Shown here: positions 1 through 8,530 of the stretch, one piece after another | How positions within the stretch are numbered: the first letter of the stretch is position 1 | Layout: each line of letters starts with the position of its first letter | Assembly: GCA_037045045.1 (NCBI GenBank) | Contig: JBAOHL010000002.1 | Coordinates: 124,001-188,000, forward strand | DNA length: 64,000 nt | Origin: Phosphoribacter sp037045045 | Lineage (GTDB): Bacteria; Actinomycetota; Actinomycetes; Actinomycetales; Dermatophilaceae | Direction of reading: 5' to 3' | Program-made: the position numbers and the translations under genes | Notes under the pieces: generated by a model | The model's database searches: none | What the model saw: the letters and a program-made list of their open reading frames with translations, nothing else | Told to the model about the DNA's origin: nothing

Positions 1-89
1 GCGGGGTCGCCGCCGGAATACCGTCGCTCGGCGAGCGCGTCGAGGAGCAGGTCGTCTTGCGCGATGGGATCGATCGCCAGGTAGTTCAC
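1..89 (-). CDS. rsdA: RsdA-like anti-sigma-D factor, N-terminal fragment cut by the window edge
   Basis: A GTG start at 87-89 overlaps the sigma factor stop (GTGA). The first 29 residues, up to the window edge, contain DDLLLDALAER. This resembles the short DELLDALA-type sigma-binding segment at the N-terminus of the SigD-specific anti-sigma factor RsdA. In mycobacteria RsdA is encoded just downstream of sigD and is a membrane-bound repressor cleared by regulated proteolysis. Position, translational coupling and this motif all agree, but the membrane segment and C-terminal domain lie outside the window, so the assignment is provisional. Confidence 0.6.
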   Translation of the reverse strand, partial: MNYLAIDPIAQDDLLLDALAERRYSGGDP

Positions 90-670
90 GAGGCGACCTC
101 CCCGGCCGGGGCAGTCAACTGTTCGCGCAGCCGGACCAAGGCCCGATGTTGGGCCACGCGCACGGCGCCCGGGGTCGCCTGCAACGAGGCAGCGGTCTCG
201 TCGGTGCTCAAGCCCATGACCACGCGCAGCAGGAGCACTTCGCGTTGGGTGCGCGGCAGCCCGTCGATGAGGGCCATCGCTCGCGCGGCATCCTCACCCA
301 CCATGGCGAGCGTTTCCGGACCCGGAGTCTCGTCCGCCCGGTCAGGCACCTGGGCAACCGGGGCCGCCGAGCGCATGATGCCGCGCTGGACGTCGGCGAC
401 TTTGCGTGCCGTCACCGAGTAGACGAACGCCTCGAACGGGTATCCGCGCTCCTCATAGGTGGGCAGTGCCGACATGACGGCCATGCACACCTCCTGGGCG
501 ACGTCTTGGGCGGCATCCACCACGCCGTAGCGGGCCAGCCGAGCCCGCGCGTAGCGGAGGGCGATCTGGTGAACGCGCCGCATCAACGCATCGGTGGTTG
601 CCCCCCCGGTCGCCCGGGCGGCGACGGCAAGGTCGCGCAACGGGTATGGCGTTCCCTCTATTGGACTCAT
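86..670 (-). CDS. sigD: SigD/ShbA-type RNA polymerase sigma factor
   Basis: ECF-like sigma factor of about 194 residues. The region 2 block has RYARARLARYG, then VAQEVCMAVM and EAFVYSVTARKVADV, for core and -10 recognition. The region 4 block has LPRTQREVLLLRVVMGLS followed by a helix-turn-helix (AASLQATPGAVRVAQHRAL) for -35 contact. The family (SigD in mycobacteria, ShbA in Streptomyces) directs stationary-phase or housekeeping-sigma expression. It overlaps the downstream anti-sigma gene by 4 bases and lies divergent from whiB, the mycobacterial sigD-whiB3-groEL order. I chose the ATG at 670. An upstream ATG at 733, with a G-rich sequence about 9 nt before it, would add 21 residues. Confidence 0.85.
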   Translation of the reverse strand: MSPIEGTPYPLRDLAVAARATGGATTDALMRRVHQIALRYARARLARYGVVDAAQDVAQEVCMAVMSALPTYEERGYPFEAFVYSVTARKVADVQRGIMRSAAPVAQVPDRADETPGPETLAMVGEDAARAMALIDGLPRTQREVLLLRVVMGLSTDETAASLQATPGAVRVAQHRALVRLREQLTAPAGEVAS

Positions 671-785
671 CGTTGCCGGCGGCGGGAACGTGACGGCCCG
701 CGGCGGCGCCACGTGGCCGTTCGAGCTCAGCATTCGCCGCCGTCCCCCCAAGACTCGATGTGGCCCCCCGGCCATCCCGCAAGAT

Positions 786-814
786 GTTAACGGAGCGAGC
801 CTTGGAACATTCAA
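786..814 (-). promoter_or_regulatory. candidate promoter for sigD in the sigD-whiB spacer
   Basis: The 671-999 spacer holds no gene. It contains an unusually AT-rich patch. Read leftward it offers TTGAAT (809-814) and GTTAAC (786-791) separated by 17 bases, a plausible -35/-10 pair pointing at sigD. No equally good pair was found for the rightward whiB gene, although TTGACC occurs near 898. This rests on hexamer inspection only. Confidence 0.3.
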
Positions 815-999
815 TAATGCGGAAAACGACGCGCCGACCGGACCGGCGGCCGGGGAGAGCGGTTTCCTCCGTCGCCGAACGGCAGTCTTTGCCAATCCTT
901 GACCAAGCCTGGAACAACGCCGGACCAAGCGCAGGCTAGCGTCCCGAGGACACGGGGTTACCGCGGGGTAATCGCAGGCGCTCTCAGGGGACGGACGAC

Positions 1000-1290
1000 A
1001 TGGCGGAGATCTCTCGACTGCCCGGGCCAACCGCGGACCGCTGGCGCTGGCAACTCGTCGGGTCGTGCCGCTCGTACGGCCCGGAATCCTTCTTCCACCC
1101 CGAGGGCGAGCGCGGTAGCGCCCGCCGGGATCGTGCCATCGCGGCCAAGACGGTGTGCGGCGATTGCCCGGTTCTCAGACAGTGCCGCGAGCACGCCCTT
1201 ACGGTGCGCGAACCGTACGGCGTGTGGGGCGGGCTGACCGAGGAGGACCGCCAAGCCGTGTATGCCGGTCGTCTCGCCATCCCTGCGTAG
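1000..1290 (+). CDS. whiB: WhiB-family iron-sulfur transcription factor (WhiB3-like)
   Basis: A 96-residue Wbl protein. The four cluster-binding cysteines are C23, C53, C56 and C62 (C-x29-C-x2-C-x5-C), followed by the diagnostic turn GVWGGL at 74-79 and a basic C-terminal tail. Wbl proteins carry an O2/NO-sensitive [4Fe-4S] cluster and bind region 4 of the primary sigma factor to alter promoter choice. The neighbours sigD and groEL match the M. tuberculosis whiB3 locus, where the protein tunes redox and lipid metabolism. Orthology to whiB3 is inferred from context. A stem-loop terminator follows. Confidence 0.88.
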   Translation: MAEISRLPGPTADRWRWQLVGSCRSYGPESFFHPEGERGSARRDRAIAAKTVCGDCPVLRQCREHALTVREPYGVWGGLTEEDRQAVYAGRLAIPA

Positions 1291-1357
1291 ACCCGGCCGC
1301 GCTCGTCCACCCATGGGTGCGCAGGCTCGCGCCGAGGCCACGAGGACACCAACGCGA

Positions 1358-1391
1358 GGCCGGGCCGCCCTGTGGTAGGGGCGGCCCGGCC
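1358..1391. terminator. strong bidirectional stem-loop between whiB and groEL
   Basis: A 13-bp perfect inverted repeat (left arm GGCCGGGCCGCCC at 1358-1370, right arm 1379-1391) closes an 8-nt loop between the two convergent genes. There is no U tract, as usual in actinobacteria. Symmetry and position suggest it ends transcripts from both sides. Confidence 0.75.
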
Positions 1392-1412
1392 GGTGTCGCG
1401 TTCCGAGGTGGG

Positions 1413-3029
1413 TCAGTGCCCGTGCCCGTGCCCGTGGCCGGCGGCCGCGGCAGGCTCCTCTTCCTTCTTCTCCACGACGAGGGTGTCCGTCGTGAGGATC
1501 ATCGAGGCGATCGACGCGGCGTTGCGCAGCGCCGATCGGGTGACCTTGACCGGGTCGATGATCCCGGCCTTGAGCAGGTCGCCGTACTCCCCGGTCGCCG
1601 CGTCCAAGCCCTGACCCAACGGCAGGTCGGCGACCTTGGTCGTCACGACGTAGCCCTGGTACCCGGCGTTCTCGGCGATCCACCGAAGCGGCTCGGCGCA
1701 CGCCTTGCGCACGATGGCCACACCGGTCGCCTCGTCGTGGGTCATCCCGTGGTCATCCAGAGCCGAGGCGGCGTGGATGAGCGCGGTGCCGCCGCCGGCG
1801 ACGATGCCCTCCTCGATCGCCGCCCGGGTGGCCGAGATGGCGTCCTCGATGCGGTGCTTCTTTTCCTTCAGCTCGACTTCGGTGTGGGCGCCGACCTTGA
1901 TGACGCACACCCCGCCGGCGAGTTTGGCCAGCCGCTCCTGCAGCTTCTCGCGGTCCCAGTCCGAGTCGGTCCGCTCGATCTCGGCCTTGATCTGGCCGAC
2001 CCGGGCGTCGACGTCGGCCTTGGCGCCCTGGCCGTCGATGACCGTCGTCGTGTCCTTGGTGACAACGACGCGGCGGGCCTGGCCGAGCACGTCGAGCCCG
2101 GCCTGGTCGAGCTTGAGGCCGACCTCCTCGGCGATGACCTGGCCACCGGTCAGGGTCGCGAGGTCCTGCAGCATCGCCTTGCGACGGTCGCCGAAACCGG
2201 GCGCCTTGACGGCGGCGACGTTGAACGTCCCCCGGATCTTGTTGACGACCAACGTCGAGAGCGCCTCGCCGTCGACGTCCTCGGCGACGATGACCAGCGG
2301 CTTGCCGGTCTGGACGACCTTTTCCAACACCGGCAACAGGTCGGCGATCGCCGAGATCTTGCTCTGGTGGATGAGGATGTAGGCGTCCTCGAGCACGGCT
2401 TCCATGCGCTCGGCGTCGGTGATGAAGTACGCCGAGATGTAGCCCTTGTCGAACTGCATGCCCTCGGTGAACTCGAGCTCGGTCGCCGTCGTCGAGGACT
2501 CCTCGACGGAGATGACCCCGTCCTTACCGACCTTGTCGAACGCCTCGGCGATGATCTCGCCGATCGCCTCGTCCTGGGCGGACAGCGCGGCGACCTTGCC
2601 GATCTCGCCGGTGCCCTCGACCTCGCGGGCGTTCTCGAGGAGCCGGTCGTTGACCGCCTCGACGGCCTTGTCGATGCCCCGCTTGAGCGCCGCGGGAGCG
2701 GCGCCGGCGGCGACGTTGCGCAGCCCCTCCTTGACCATCGCCTGGGCGAGGACCGTCGCGGTCGTCGTCCCGTCACCGGCGATGTCGTTGGTCTTGGTGG
2801 CGACCTCCTTGGCCAACTGCGCGCCGAGGTTCTCGTACGGGTCCTCGAGCTCGATCTCGCGAGCGATGGTCACTCCGTCGTTGGTGATCGTCGGGGCGCC
2901 CCACTTCTTGTCGATGACGACGTTGCGGCCCTTCGGGCCGAGCGTCACCTTGACGGCGTTCGCGAGCGCGTCGACGCCCCGCTCCAGCGCCTTACGTGCG
3001 GAGTCGTCGAACTCCAGCGTCTTTGCCAT
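1413..3029 (-). CDS. groL: 60-kDa chaperonin GroEL (GroEL1 type, His-rich tail)
   Basis: Full-length 538-residue chaperonin: equatorial, intermediate and apical domains without gaps. It has the ATPase loop GDGTTTATVLA near residues 86-96 and KAPGFGDRR in the apical/intermediate region. It ends in HGHGHGHGH instead of the Gly-Met repeat of E. coli GroEL. The His-rich tail marks the groES-linked GroEL1 class of actinobacteria. It forms the folding cage with GroES, encoded 17 bases upstream in the same operon. Regulation is expected through the CIRCE operators ahead of groES. Confidence 0.97.
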   Translation of the reverse strand: MAKTLEFDDSARKALERGVDALANAVKVTLGPKGRNVVIDKKWGAPTITNDGVTIAREIELEDPYENLGAQLAKEVATKTNDIAGDGTTTATVLAQAMVKEGLRNVAAGAAPAALKRGIDKAVEAVNDRLLENAREVEGTGEIGKVAALSAQDEAIGEIIAEAFDKVGKDGVISVEESSTTATELEFTEGMQFDKGYISAYFITDAERMEAVLEDAYILIHQSKISAIADLLPVLEKVVQTGKPLVIVAEDVDGEALSTLVVNKIRGTFNVAAVKAPGFGDRRKAMLQDLATLTGGQVIAEEVGLKLDQAGLDVLGQARRVVVTKDTTTVIDGQGAKADVDARVGQIKAEIERTDSDWDREKLQERLAKLAGGVCVIKVGAHTEVELKEKKHRIEDAISATRAAIEEGIVAGGGTALIHAASALDDHGMTHDEATGVAIVRKACAEPLRWIAENAGYQGYVVTTKVADLPLGQGLDAATGEYGDLLKAGIIDPVKVTRSALRNAASIASMILTTDTLVVEKKEEEPAAAAGHGHGHGH

Positions 3030-3046
3030 GGGTGGTGATCCTCCGG

Positions 3047-3340
3047 TCAGCCGACGACGGCGAGGACGTCACGAGCGGACAGGATGAGGTACTCCTCGCC
3101 GCCGTGCTTGATCTCGGTGCCGCCGTACTTGCTGTAGATGACCCGGTCGCCGACCTTGACATCGAGCGGAACCCGGTTGCCCTTGTCGTCGATGCGGCCC
3201 GGGCCGATGGCCAGGACCTCGCCCTCCTGCGGCTTCTCCTTGGCGGTGTCCGGGATGACCAACCCGGAGGCGGTCGTCGTCTCGGCCTCCAGGGACTTGA
3301 CCAGGATGCGGTCTTCGAGCGGTTTGATGGAAACCGACAC
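3047..3340 (-). CDS. groS: 10-kDa co-chaperonin GroES
   Basis: A 97-residue co-chaperonin beginning MSVSIKPLEDRILVK, with the mobile loop around residues 17-33 (EAETTTASGLVIPDTAKEKP) that docks on GroEL, and the roof motif GDRVIYSKYGG. It caps the GroEL cage during folding. It is the first gene of the groES-groEL operon, downstream of a promoter flanked by two HrcA-type operators. The length is standard. Confidence 0.97.
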   Translation of the reverse strand: MSVSIKPLEDRILVKSLEAETTTASGLVIPDTAKEKPQEGEVLAIGPGRIDDKGNRVPLDVKVGDRVIYSKYGGTEIKHGGEEYLILSARDVLAVVG

Positions 3341-3458
3341 TTCGGTGTCCTTCCCTTATCTGGTCCGGACCCGCTCGCGAGCGGTTCCGGGGGTGTCGTT
3401 GGACGTTGTCTGGAGTGCCCCGCAGGCCTCGCCGTCGCGGGGGTCGACGCCGGCCGGG

Positions 3459-3485
3459 CTGTCACTCTCCAGCTGAGAGTGCTAA
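3459..3485 (-). promoter_or_regulatory. CIRCE operator, groES-proximal copy
   Basis: A perfect right arm GAGTGCTAA (3477-3485) sits nine bases from a degenerate left arm matching TTAGCACTC in about 6 of 9 positions (3459-3467). CIRCE is the binding site of the heat-shock repressor HrcA. It lies just downstream of the predicted promoter. Confidence 0.7.
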
Positions 3486-3490
3486 CCCCA

Positions 3491-3520
3491 AATCTAGGTA
3501 TGCCGTTAGCACTCGGTCAA
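3491..3520 (-). promoter_or_regulatory. groESL promoter
   Basis: Read leftward, TTGACC (3515-3520) and TAGATT (3491-3496) are 18 bases apart and sit between the two CIRCE elements, so HrcA would block RNA polymerase. One copy of the window-wide GGCATAC motif falls inside the spacer. The hexamers fit a housekeeping sigma-70 promoter. Confidence 0.65.
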
Positions 3521-3532
3521 GTCGAGTGCCAA
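3506..3532 (-). promoter_or_regulatory. CIRCE operator, promoter-distal copy
   Basis: TTAGCACTC (3506-3514), nine bases, then GAGTGCCAA (3524-3532): only one mismatch to the CIRCE consensus. It overlaps the -35 hexamer of the groESL promoter. Two operators ahead of groES are also known in Streptomyces. Confidence 0.88.
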
Positions 3533-3659
3533 CCGCAGGGCGTCGGCAACCGAAGGAACGGCCGGCAGCCGGGCGCAAGGATGGTCACTAGGGTGAGGCG
3601 ATGCCCCGTTCGCGCGGTCGTGCCTCGTCCCGTCCCCTGCCCGGATCGGCGTCGCCCTG

Positions 3660-4940
3660 ATGGACCTCGACACCGCCCGCTGGCTGGCGTCGAGCGCGGG
3701 GCGGGACATCCTGGCGAGGCTGCCGGCATACGACGAGGACGCGGCGCTGGCCCGTCAGACCCAGCTGCGCGCCGAGGGGGTGCCCGCCGAAGGGGCCGCC
3801 GCCGTGCTCGGTCAGTCGCGGTTGGCCGCCCGCGCCGTCGAGAAGTTCGGCCCGGATGCCGCGCGCCTGCTGTACACCGACGACGGCCTCGCGCAGGCGA
3901 CCCGTCCCGAGCTGGCCGCCGCGCATGCCCGCCGGTTCGCCGCGACCGGGATCGACACCGTGCTCGACCTCGGGTGCGGGATCGGGTCGGACGCCATGGC
4001 CGTCGCGGCCGCTGGCCTGCGGGTGGAGGCGCTCGACGTCGACCCGGTGACCGCGGCGCTCGCCGCGGCCAACCTCGCCCAATGGCCCGCCGCACAGGCA
4101 CACCAGGGCCGCGCCGAGGACGTGGCGGTGCCCGAGGAGAGGACCCGGCACACCGGGGTGTGGCTGGACCCGGCTCGCCGGATCCCGGGAGTGGCCGACG
4201 TGCGGGGCCGCCCTCGTCGGACGAGCTCGCTCGCCGACCTCGCTCCCCCGTGGTCGCTGGTGCTCGAGCTCGCCGGGCGGGTGCCCGCGACGGGCGCGAA
4301 GCTGTCCCCCGGGCTGGGGCACGCCGCCGTCCCGGCGGGCGCCGAAGCCCAGTGGACCTCCTGGCGCGGCGAGGTGCTTGAGTGCGCCGTGTGGTGGGGA
4401 CCGCTCGTCGCGGTCCCCGGGCGAACCGCCGCCGTATGCCGCCCGGGCTCCCCGCCCGAGGTCATCACCACGGGGGACGTGCGCGACGAGCCGCCGCTGG
4501 GCGCGCTTGCCGAGGTCGGAGCCTGGCTTTACGAGGCCGACCGGGCCGTCGTAGCCGCCGGCCTGTCCGCTTCTCTGCCCGGTCGAGAGCTGACCAGAGG
4601 CGTCGGGTACGCGACCGGCGGGGCCGTGGTGGACCTGCCGTGGACCCGCCGATACGCGGTTCTCGAGGCGATGCCGCTTCGGGTCAAGGTCCTGCGCGGC
4701 TGGCTGCGCTCGCGTGGGATCGGGCAGGTCACCGTGAAGAAGCGCGGCGCATCGGTCGACGCCGACGCCTTGCGCATGCAGCTGCGCGGACCGGGACCGG
4801 AACGGGCCGTGCTCGTCGTGTCGAGCGTGGCCGCACGCGCCGTCGTCCTCGTCGTCGAACCGGTCGGGTCGAGCGCGCAGCCGTCCGAACCTGACGACTC
4901 GGGTTCTCGCCACGCGCCCGACCCGCAGCCGGGCGCGTGA
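3660..4940 (+). CDS. class I SAM-dependent methyltransferase with THUMP-like C-terminus
   Basis: A 426-residue protein. The Rossmann SAM-binding motif VLDLGCGIGSDAMA is near residues 101-114 with the acidic ribose ligand ALDVDP about 20 residues later. The N-terminal 95 residues are helical. The C-terminal third (VLRGWLRSRGIGQVTVKKRG) matches the THUMP-like extension found in a family of actinobacterial methyltransferases. The substrate is unknown; a nucleic-acid target is inferred from the THUMP-like part. It is divergent from groES and transcribed alone. Confidence 0.75.
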   Translation: MDLDTARWLASSAGRDILARLPAYDEDAALARQTQLRAEGVPAEGAAAVLGQSRLAARAVEKFGPDAARLLYTDDGLAQATRPELAAAHARRFAATGIDTVLDLGCGIGSDAMAVAAAGLRVEALDVDPVTAALAAANLAQWPAAQAHQGRAEDVAVPEERTRHTGVWLDPARRIPGVADVRGRPRRTSSLADLAPPWSLVLELAGRVPATGAKLSPGLGHAAVPAGAEAQWTSWRGEVLECAVWWGPLVAVPGRTAAVCRPGSPPEVITTGDVRDEPPLGALAEVGAWLYEADRAVVAAGLSASLPGRELTRGVGYATGGAVVDLPWTRRYAVLEAMPLRVKVLRGWLRSRGIGQVTVKKRGASVDADALRMQLRGPGPERAVLVVSSVAARAVVLVVEPVGSSAQPSEPDDSGSRHAPDPQPGA

Positions 4941-4969
4941 GCCCCACAACGCACCCAGGCGCGTGAGCC

Positions 4970-5788
4970 CTACAACTCGGGGTCGGGTTGCGCGCCGACC
5001 CGCCGGACCGCGTCTGCTCCGGCGGCGGCGGCCCTGGAGAGCGCCTCCGGCCGATCCGCCCCGGCTGCCAAGGCCGCGGCGAGGGCACCGCAGAAGGCGT
5101 CCCCGGCTCCCGTCGTGTCGAGGACCTCGTCCTCGGGGACGGTGACCCCGTCGACGCGCACGTCGTCCCACTGCGCGCCGGCCGCACCGAACGTCACGAG
5201 CAGCGACCCTCCGACGAGGCCCGAGTCGGCGAGTTCGGCGGCCTCGACCTCGTTGACGACGACCGGGTCGGCCAGCGCGAGCACGTCGCCGGGGAGCGCG
5301 GCATAGGGGGCGGCGTTGAGCACGACCCGCGCGCCGGCGCACGCGGCTTGTCGGACGGCCCGGGTCACCTGACCGACCGGGACCTCGAGCTGGACGAGCA
5401 GGACGTCACCGGGGGCCAGGTCCGGCAGGTGCGCCGTCGCGGCGGCGTTGGCTCCAGGGGCCACGACGACGGTGTTCTCGCCGGCGTCGTCCACGGTGAC
5501 CCAGGCCGTCCCGGTCGGGAGGGACTCGTCGACGCAGAGGCGCACGTCGATGCCCCGGGCGGCCAGCCGCGCGGCATACGTCCGGCCGGCGTCGTCGTCA
5601 CCGACCGCACCGACGAAGACCACGGCGGCCCCGGCCTGCGCCGCTGCCACCGCCTGGTTGGCCCCCTTGCCCCCGGCCAGCCGGCGCAGCGACGTGGCGG
5701 CGACGGTCTGCCCCGCCCGAGGCAGGGTCGCCACGGTCGCGACGAGGTCGACGTTGGCCGACCCGAAGACGAGGACTCGGCCGCTCAC
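4970..5788 (-). CDS. rbsK: ribokinase (PfkB family)
   Basis: PfkB-family sugar kinase of 272 residues from a GTG start at 5788, which overlaps the preceding stop (GTGA). Signature one, GGKGANQAVAAAQAG, lies near residues 39-53. Signature two, DTTGAGDAFCGALAAAL, carries the catalytic Asp of GAGD. It is predicted to phosphorylate ribose to ribose-5-phosphate. Coupling to a nucleoside hydrolase makes a ribose-salvage pair: base removal, then phosphorylation of the freed ribose. An in-frame ATG at 5809 would overlap the upstream gene more. Confidence 0.85.
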   Translation of the reverse strand: MSGRVLVFGSANVDLVATVATLPRAGQTVAATSLRRLAGGKGANQAVAAAQAGAAVVFVGAVGDDDAGRTYAARLAARGIDVRLCVDESLPTGTAWVTVDDAGENTVVVAPGANAAATAHLPDLAPGDVLLVQLEVPVGQVTRAVRQAACAGARVVLNAAPYAALPGDVLALADPVVVNEVEAAELADSGLVGGSLLVTFGAAGAQWDDVRVDGVTVPEDEVLDTTGAGDAFCGALAAALAAGADRPEALSRAAAAGADAVRRVGAQPDPEL

Positions 5789-6756
5789 TGCGACACCGAG
5801 TCGAGCCAAAGCCGGGCGTACCGCGGTCCGTCGAGCCCGAGAGCGACGTCGATCGTCTGTACGGCAGCGCCCTGCGGGTCGTGGGCCAGGTCACCGGCCC
5901 ACTCCCGCCGGTCGACGACGGTACGTCCGCGGGTCCACGTGCCGGCGAGTTCAACGCGCACCGGCAGCCGCTGGCAGGTCAGGGCGGCCCGGTCGAGGAC
6001 CGCGCAGACGGCGCCGGCGTCGCCGATCGTCGCCTCGTCGACGCCGAAACGCTCGCACTGGAAGGCCATGAGGCGCCCGGCGAGCTCGGCCGGGCCGCGG
6101 CCGGACCGGGCGACGAGGGCGTCGGCCTGTGCCCGGGTGACCGTGGGGGCATGGAACACGTCGAGGCCGTACATCGTCACGGGGATGCCGAGGTCACCGG
6201 CCGCGTCGAGGACGATCGCCGCGGCCTCAGGGTCGTGGAAGACGTTGAACTCGGCCGACGCCGTGGCATTGCCGACCTCGGCGGACCCGCCCATGAACAC
6301 GATCTCGCGAAGCCCGGCCGCGGCGTCGGGGTACGTGCGCAGCAGCAGGGCGACGTTGGTCAGCGGTGCGAGCGGCACGAGGGTGATCCGCTCGGCGGGG
6401 TCGGTGTGCCGGGCTGCGTCGAGGAGCACATCGCGCAGCAGTTCGACGGCGTGTCGCGGATCGGGCCGCAGCGGCGGCGCCGGCCACCCGAGATCGCCCA
6501 TGCCGTCCATGCCGTGGACGTGCCGAGCCGGGCGGGCCGGTTCGTGCAGCGGACGCTCGGCGCCCCGGGCCACCGGCACGTCCGCGCGCCCGCAGGCGTG
6601 CAGGACCGTGAGGGTATTGCGCACGACGTCCTCGACCGGGGCGTTGCCGGCCACGCAGGTGACCGCCCGCAACTTCAGGTCCGGATGCCGAGCGGCCAAC
6701 AGGAGTGCGCACGCGTCGTCGACTCCCGTGTCGACGTCAAGGACGACGGGTATCAC
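5785..6756 (-). CDS. nucleoside hydrolase (IunH/Rih family)
   Basis: A 323-residue hydrolase starting at GTG 6756. The N-terminal Ca2+-binding motif DVDTGVDDACAL (residues 7-18) is diagnostic and supplies the ligands and the general-base Asp. Later family blocks are present: LVPLAPLTNVALLL, EIVFMGGSAEVGNATASAEFN and NVFHDPEAA. It cleaves the N-glycosidic bond of ribonucleosides to base and ribose. Nucleoside specificity cannot be read from sequence. It is first of a two-gene operon with rbsK. Confidence 0.88.
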   Translation of the reverse strand: MIPVVLDVDTGVDDACALLLAARHPDLKLRAVTCVAGNAPVEDVVRNTLTVLHACGRADVPVARGAERPLHEPARPARHVHGMDGMGDLGWPAPPLRPDPRHAVELLRDVLLDAARHTDPAERITLVPLAPLTNVALLLRTYPDAAAGLREIVFMGGSAEVGNATASAEFNVFHDPEAAAIVLDAAGDLGIPVTMYGLDVFHAPTVTRAQADALVARSGRGPAELAGRLMAFQCERFGVDEATIGDAGAVCAVLDRAALTCQRLPVRVELAGTWTRGRTVVDRREWAGDLAHDPQGAAVQTIDVALGLDGPRYARLWLDSVSQ

Positions 6757-6892
6757 GGCGCCAGGGTATGCCGTCCTCGCGACGGCGCGCCGCCGCGCCG
6801 AGGAGTGCCGGTGTCCCGCGGGCAGCAGGCGCCGGCCACACTGGAAGCTCGGGCAGGAGCCACGCCCGAGGAGACAACCGGAAGGACCCTCG

Positions 6893-7360
6893 ATGACGGA
6901 CACGACCATGGCCCTCGACGCCAAGCGGCAGGTCCTCGCGGCCCTCGTGGCGCACGTGAACAACCGGCTCTCGGAGACGGAGCGGACCGTCTCGGCCCAC
7001 AGGGACGCCTCCGACATCGACCAGGACTCCTCCTTCTCGATCGACGACCTCTCCCAGGCGGACGCGGCGGGTGACCTCACAGCGCTCTTCGAGCAGTCCA
7101 CGGCACGCCAGCGGGCGACGCTACGCGCCATCGAGACACTTCCCGACGGCCAGTGCGATCGGGTCGGGCCTGGTGCGCTCGTGGGTTTCGGCGGCGCCCG
7201 CTTCGTCGTTGGCGTCACGGCGGACGCCTTCACCGCGGACGACCACGTTTACGAGGGCATCTCGAAGGACGCGCCGATCTACTCGGCCATCGAGGGGCTA
7301 GCCGTCGGGGACTCTTTCGACTTCCGCGGGGCTACCCACCGAATCGACTTCCTCGCCTGA
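6893..7360 (+). CDS. small GreA/GreB-like protein
   Basis: A 155-residue protein from ATG 6893 with a GGAAGG-type ribosome site. The N-terminal part (about 1-85) is a charged helical segment containing DASDIDQDSSFSIDD. The C-terminal part ends in SAIEGLAVGDSFDFRG, resembling the C-terminal FKBP-like domain of Gre factors (compare greA at 30967). Gre-like proteins enter the RNA polymerase secondary channel. This divergent member lacks the standard tip sequence, so its action is unknown. It is divergent from the nucleoside hydrolase and convergent with tsaD. Confidence 0.55.
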   Translation: MTDTTMALDAKRQVLAALVAHVNNRLSETERTVSAHRDASDIDQDSSFSIDDLSQADAAGDLTALFEQSTARQRATLRAIETLPDGQCDRVGPGALVGFGGARFVVGVTADAFTADDHVYEGISKDAPIYSAIEGLAVGDSFDFRGATHRIDFLA

Positions 7361-7479
7361 GAGAGGCAGCTGCTCCGGGCTCGCACCGGGCCGACCGCGG
7401 GGCCGTCGAAGCGACCGGGCCGAACGCCGCTCCCCCGCGACGGACGCCATGACCCCAGATGGCCGGCGACGCGCCCGCC

Positions 7480-8530
7480 TCAGGAGCGCACCTGCGTGAC
7501 CGGCATCGAGGAGTCGGCGGGCAGGGCCAGCTCGGACGGAGCCCGTCCCCGGGTCACGCACAGCGCCCCAAGAGCGGCGACCATCGCCCCGTTGTCGGTG
7601 CACAAGGCCGGTCGGGGCACCCGCAGCCGGATCCCCGCGGACTCGCAACGCGGCGGCGGCCATGGCGCGCAGGCGGGAGTTGGCGGCGACCCCACCGCCG
7701 ACGAACAGGTCGCTCACCGCCTGGGACCGACAGGCGGCCACCGCCTTGCGGGTGAGCACGTCGACGACGGCCTCCTGGAAGCTCGCCGCGACGTCCGCCA
7801 CGGGCACCGGCTCCCCGGTCGCTTCGCGGGCCTGGACCCACCGGGCCACCGCGGTCTTCAGCCCCGAGAAGGAGAAGTCGAACCGATGGCGCTGCAGGTC
7901 GCGTCCCGTGGTCAGACCCGCGAGGGAAGTCGATGGTCACCGTCCCGTCCCGGGCCACCCGGTCGACGTGCGGCCCGCCCGGGAACGGCAGGCCGAGCAG
8001 GCGCGCCACCTTGTCGAAGGCCTCCCCCGCCGCGTCGTCGACGGTCGCCCCGAGCGGTCGCACGTCGGCCGTGACGTCGGGCACGCAGGAGCAGCGACGA
8101 GTGCCCGCCGGAGACGAGCAGGGCCACCACGGGCTCGGGCAGCGGCCCGTGTTCGAGGGTGTCGACGGCGACGTGCGCGGCGAGGTGGTTGACCCCGTAG
8201 AGGGGCGCGATCGAGAGCCAGCGCGAGGGCCTTCGCCGCAGCGGTCCCCACCATGAGGGCGCCGGCCAGCCCGGGCCCGGCCGTGACGGCGACCGCGTCG
8301 ACGTCCGACAGGCGTACCCCGGCGTCGTGGCAGGCCCGTTCCAGGGTCGGGACCATGGCCTCCAGATGGGCCCGGCTCGCCACCTCGGGCACCACTCCGC
8401 CGAAGCGAGCGTGCTGCTCGACGCTGCTGGCCACGGTGTCCACGAGCAGCGTGCGCCCGCGCACGAGCCCGACGCCGGTCTCGTCGCACGAGGTCTCGAT
8501 GCCCAGCACGAGCGGCTCCGCGGCGGTCAT
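7480..8530 (-). pseudogene. tsaD: tRNA N6-threonylcarbamoyladenosine synthase subunit TsaD, frameshifted four times
   Basis: The TsaD sequence is complete only when read across three frames. It starts MTAAEPLVLGIETSCDETG at 8530 and continues through the metal ligands HLAAH, VSGGHSSLL, DDAAGEAFDKVARLLGLPFPGG and FSFSGLKTAV, to CTDNGAMVAALGA near the stop at 7480. Four single extra bases (near 8210, 8086, 7917-7919 and 7633-7636) break it. TsaD builds the universal t6A37 of ANN-decoding tRNAs and is normally essential. It sits in an intact tsaD-rimI-tsaB-tsaE operon (ATGA overlap with rimI). Consensus error is therefore more likely than real decay. Confidence 0.85.

Noticed and set aside
1155..3038. 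627-codon open frame antisense to groEL
   Set aside because: A high-GC shadow of groEL codon structure; no homology, and it overlaps an essential gene completely.
7480..8530. Programmed frameshifting in tsaD
   Set aside because: Four separate shifts all by one extra base, without consistent slippery sequences or downstream structures; consensus error is far simpler.
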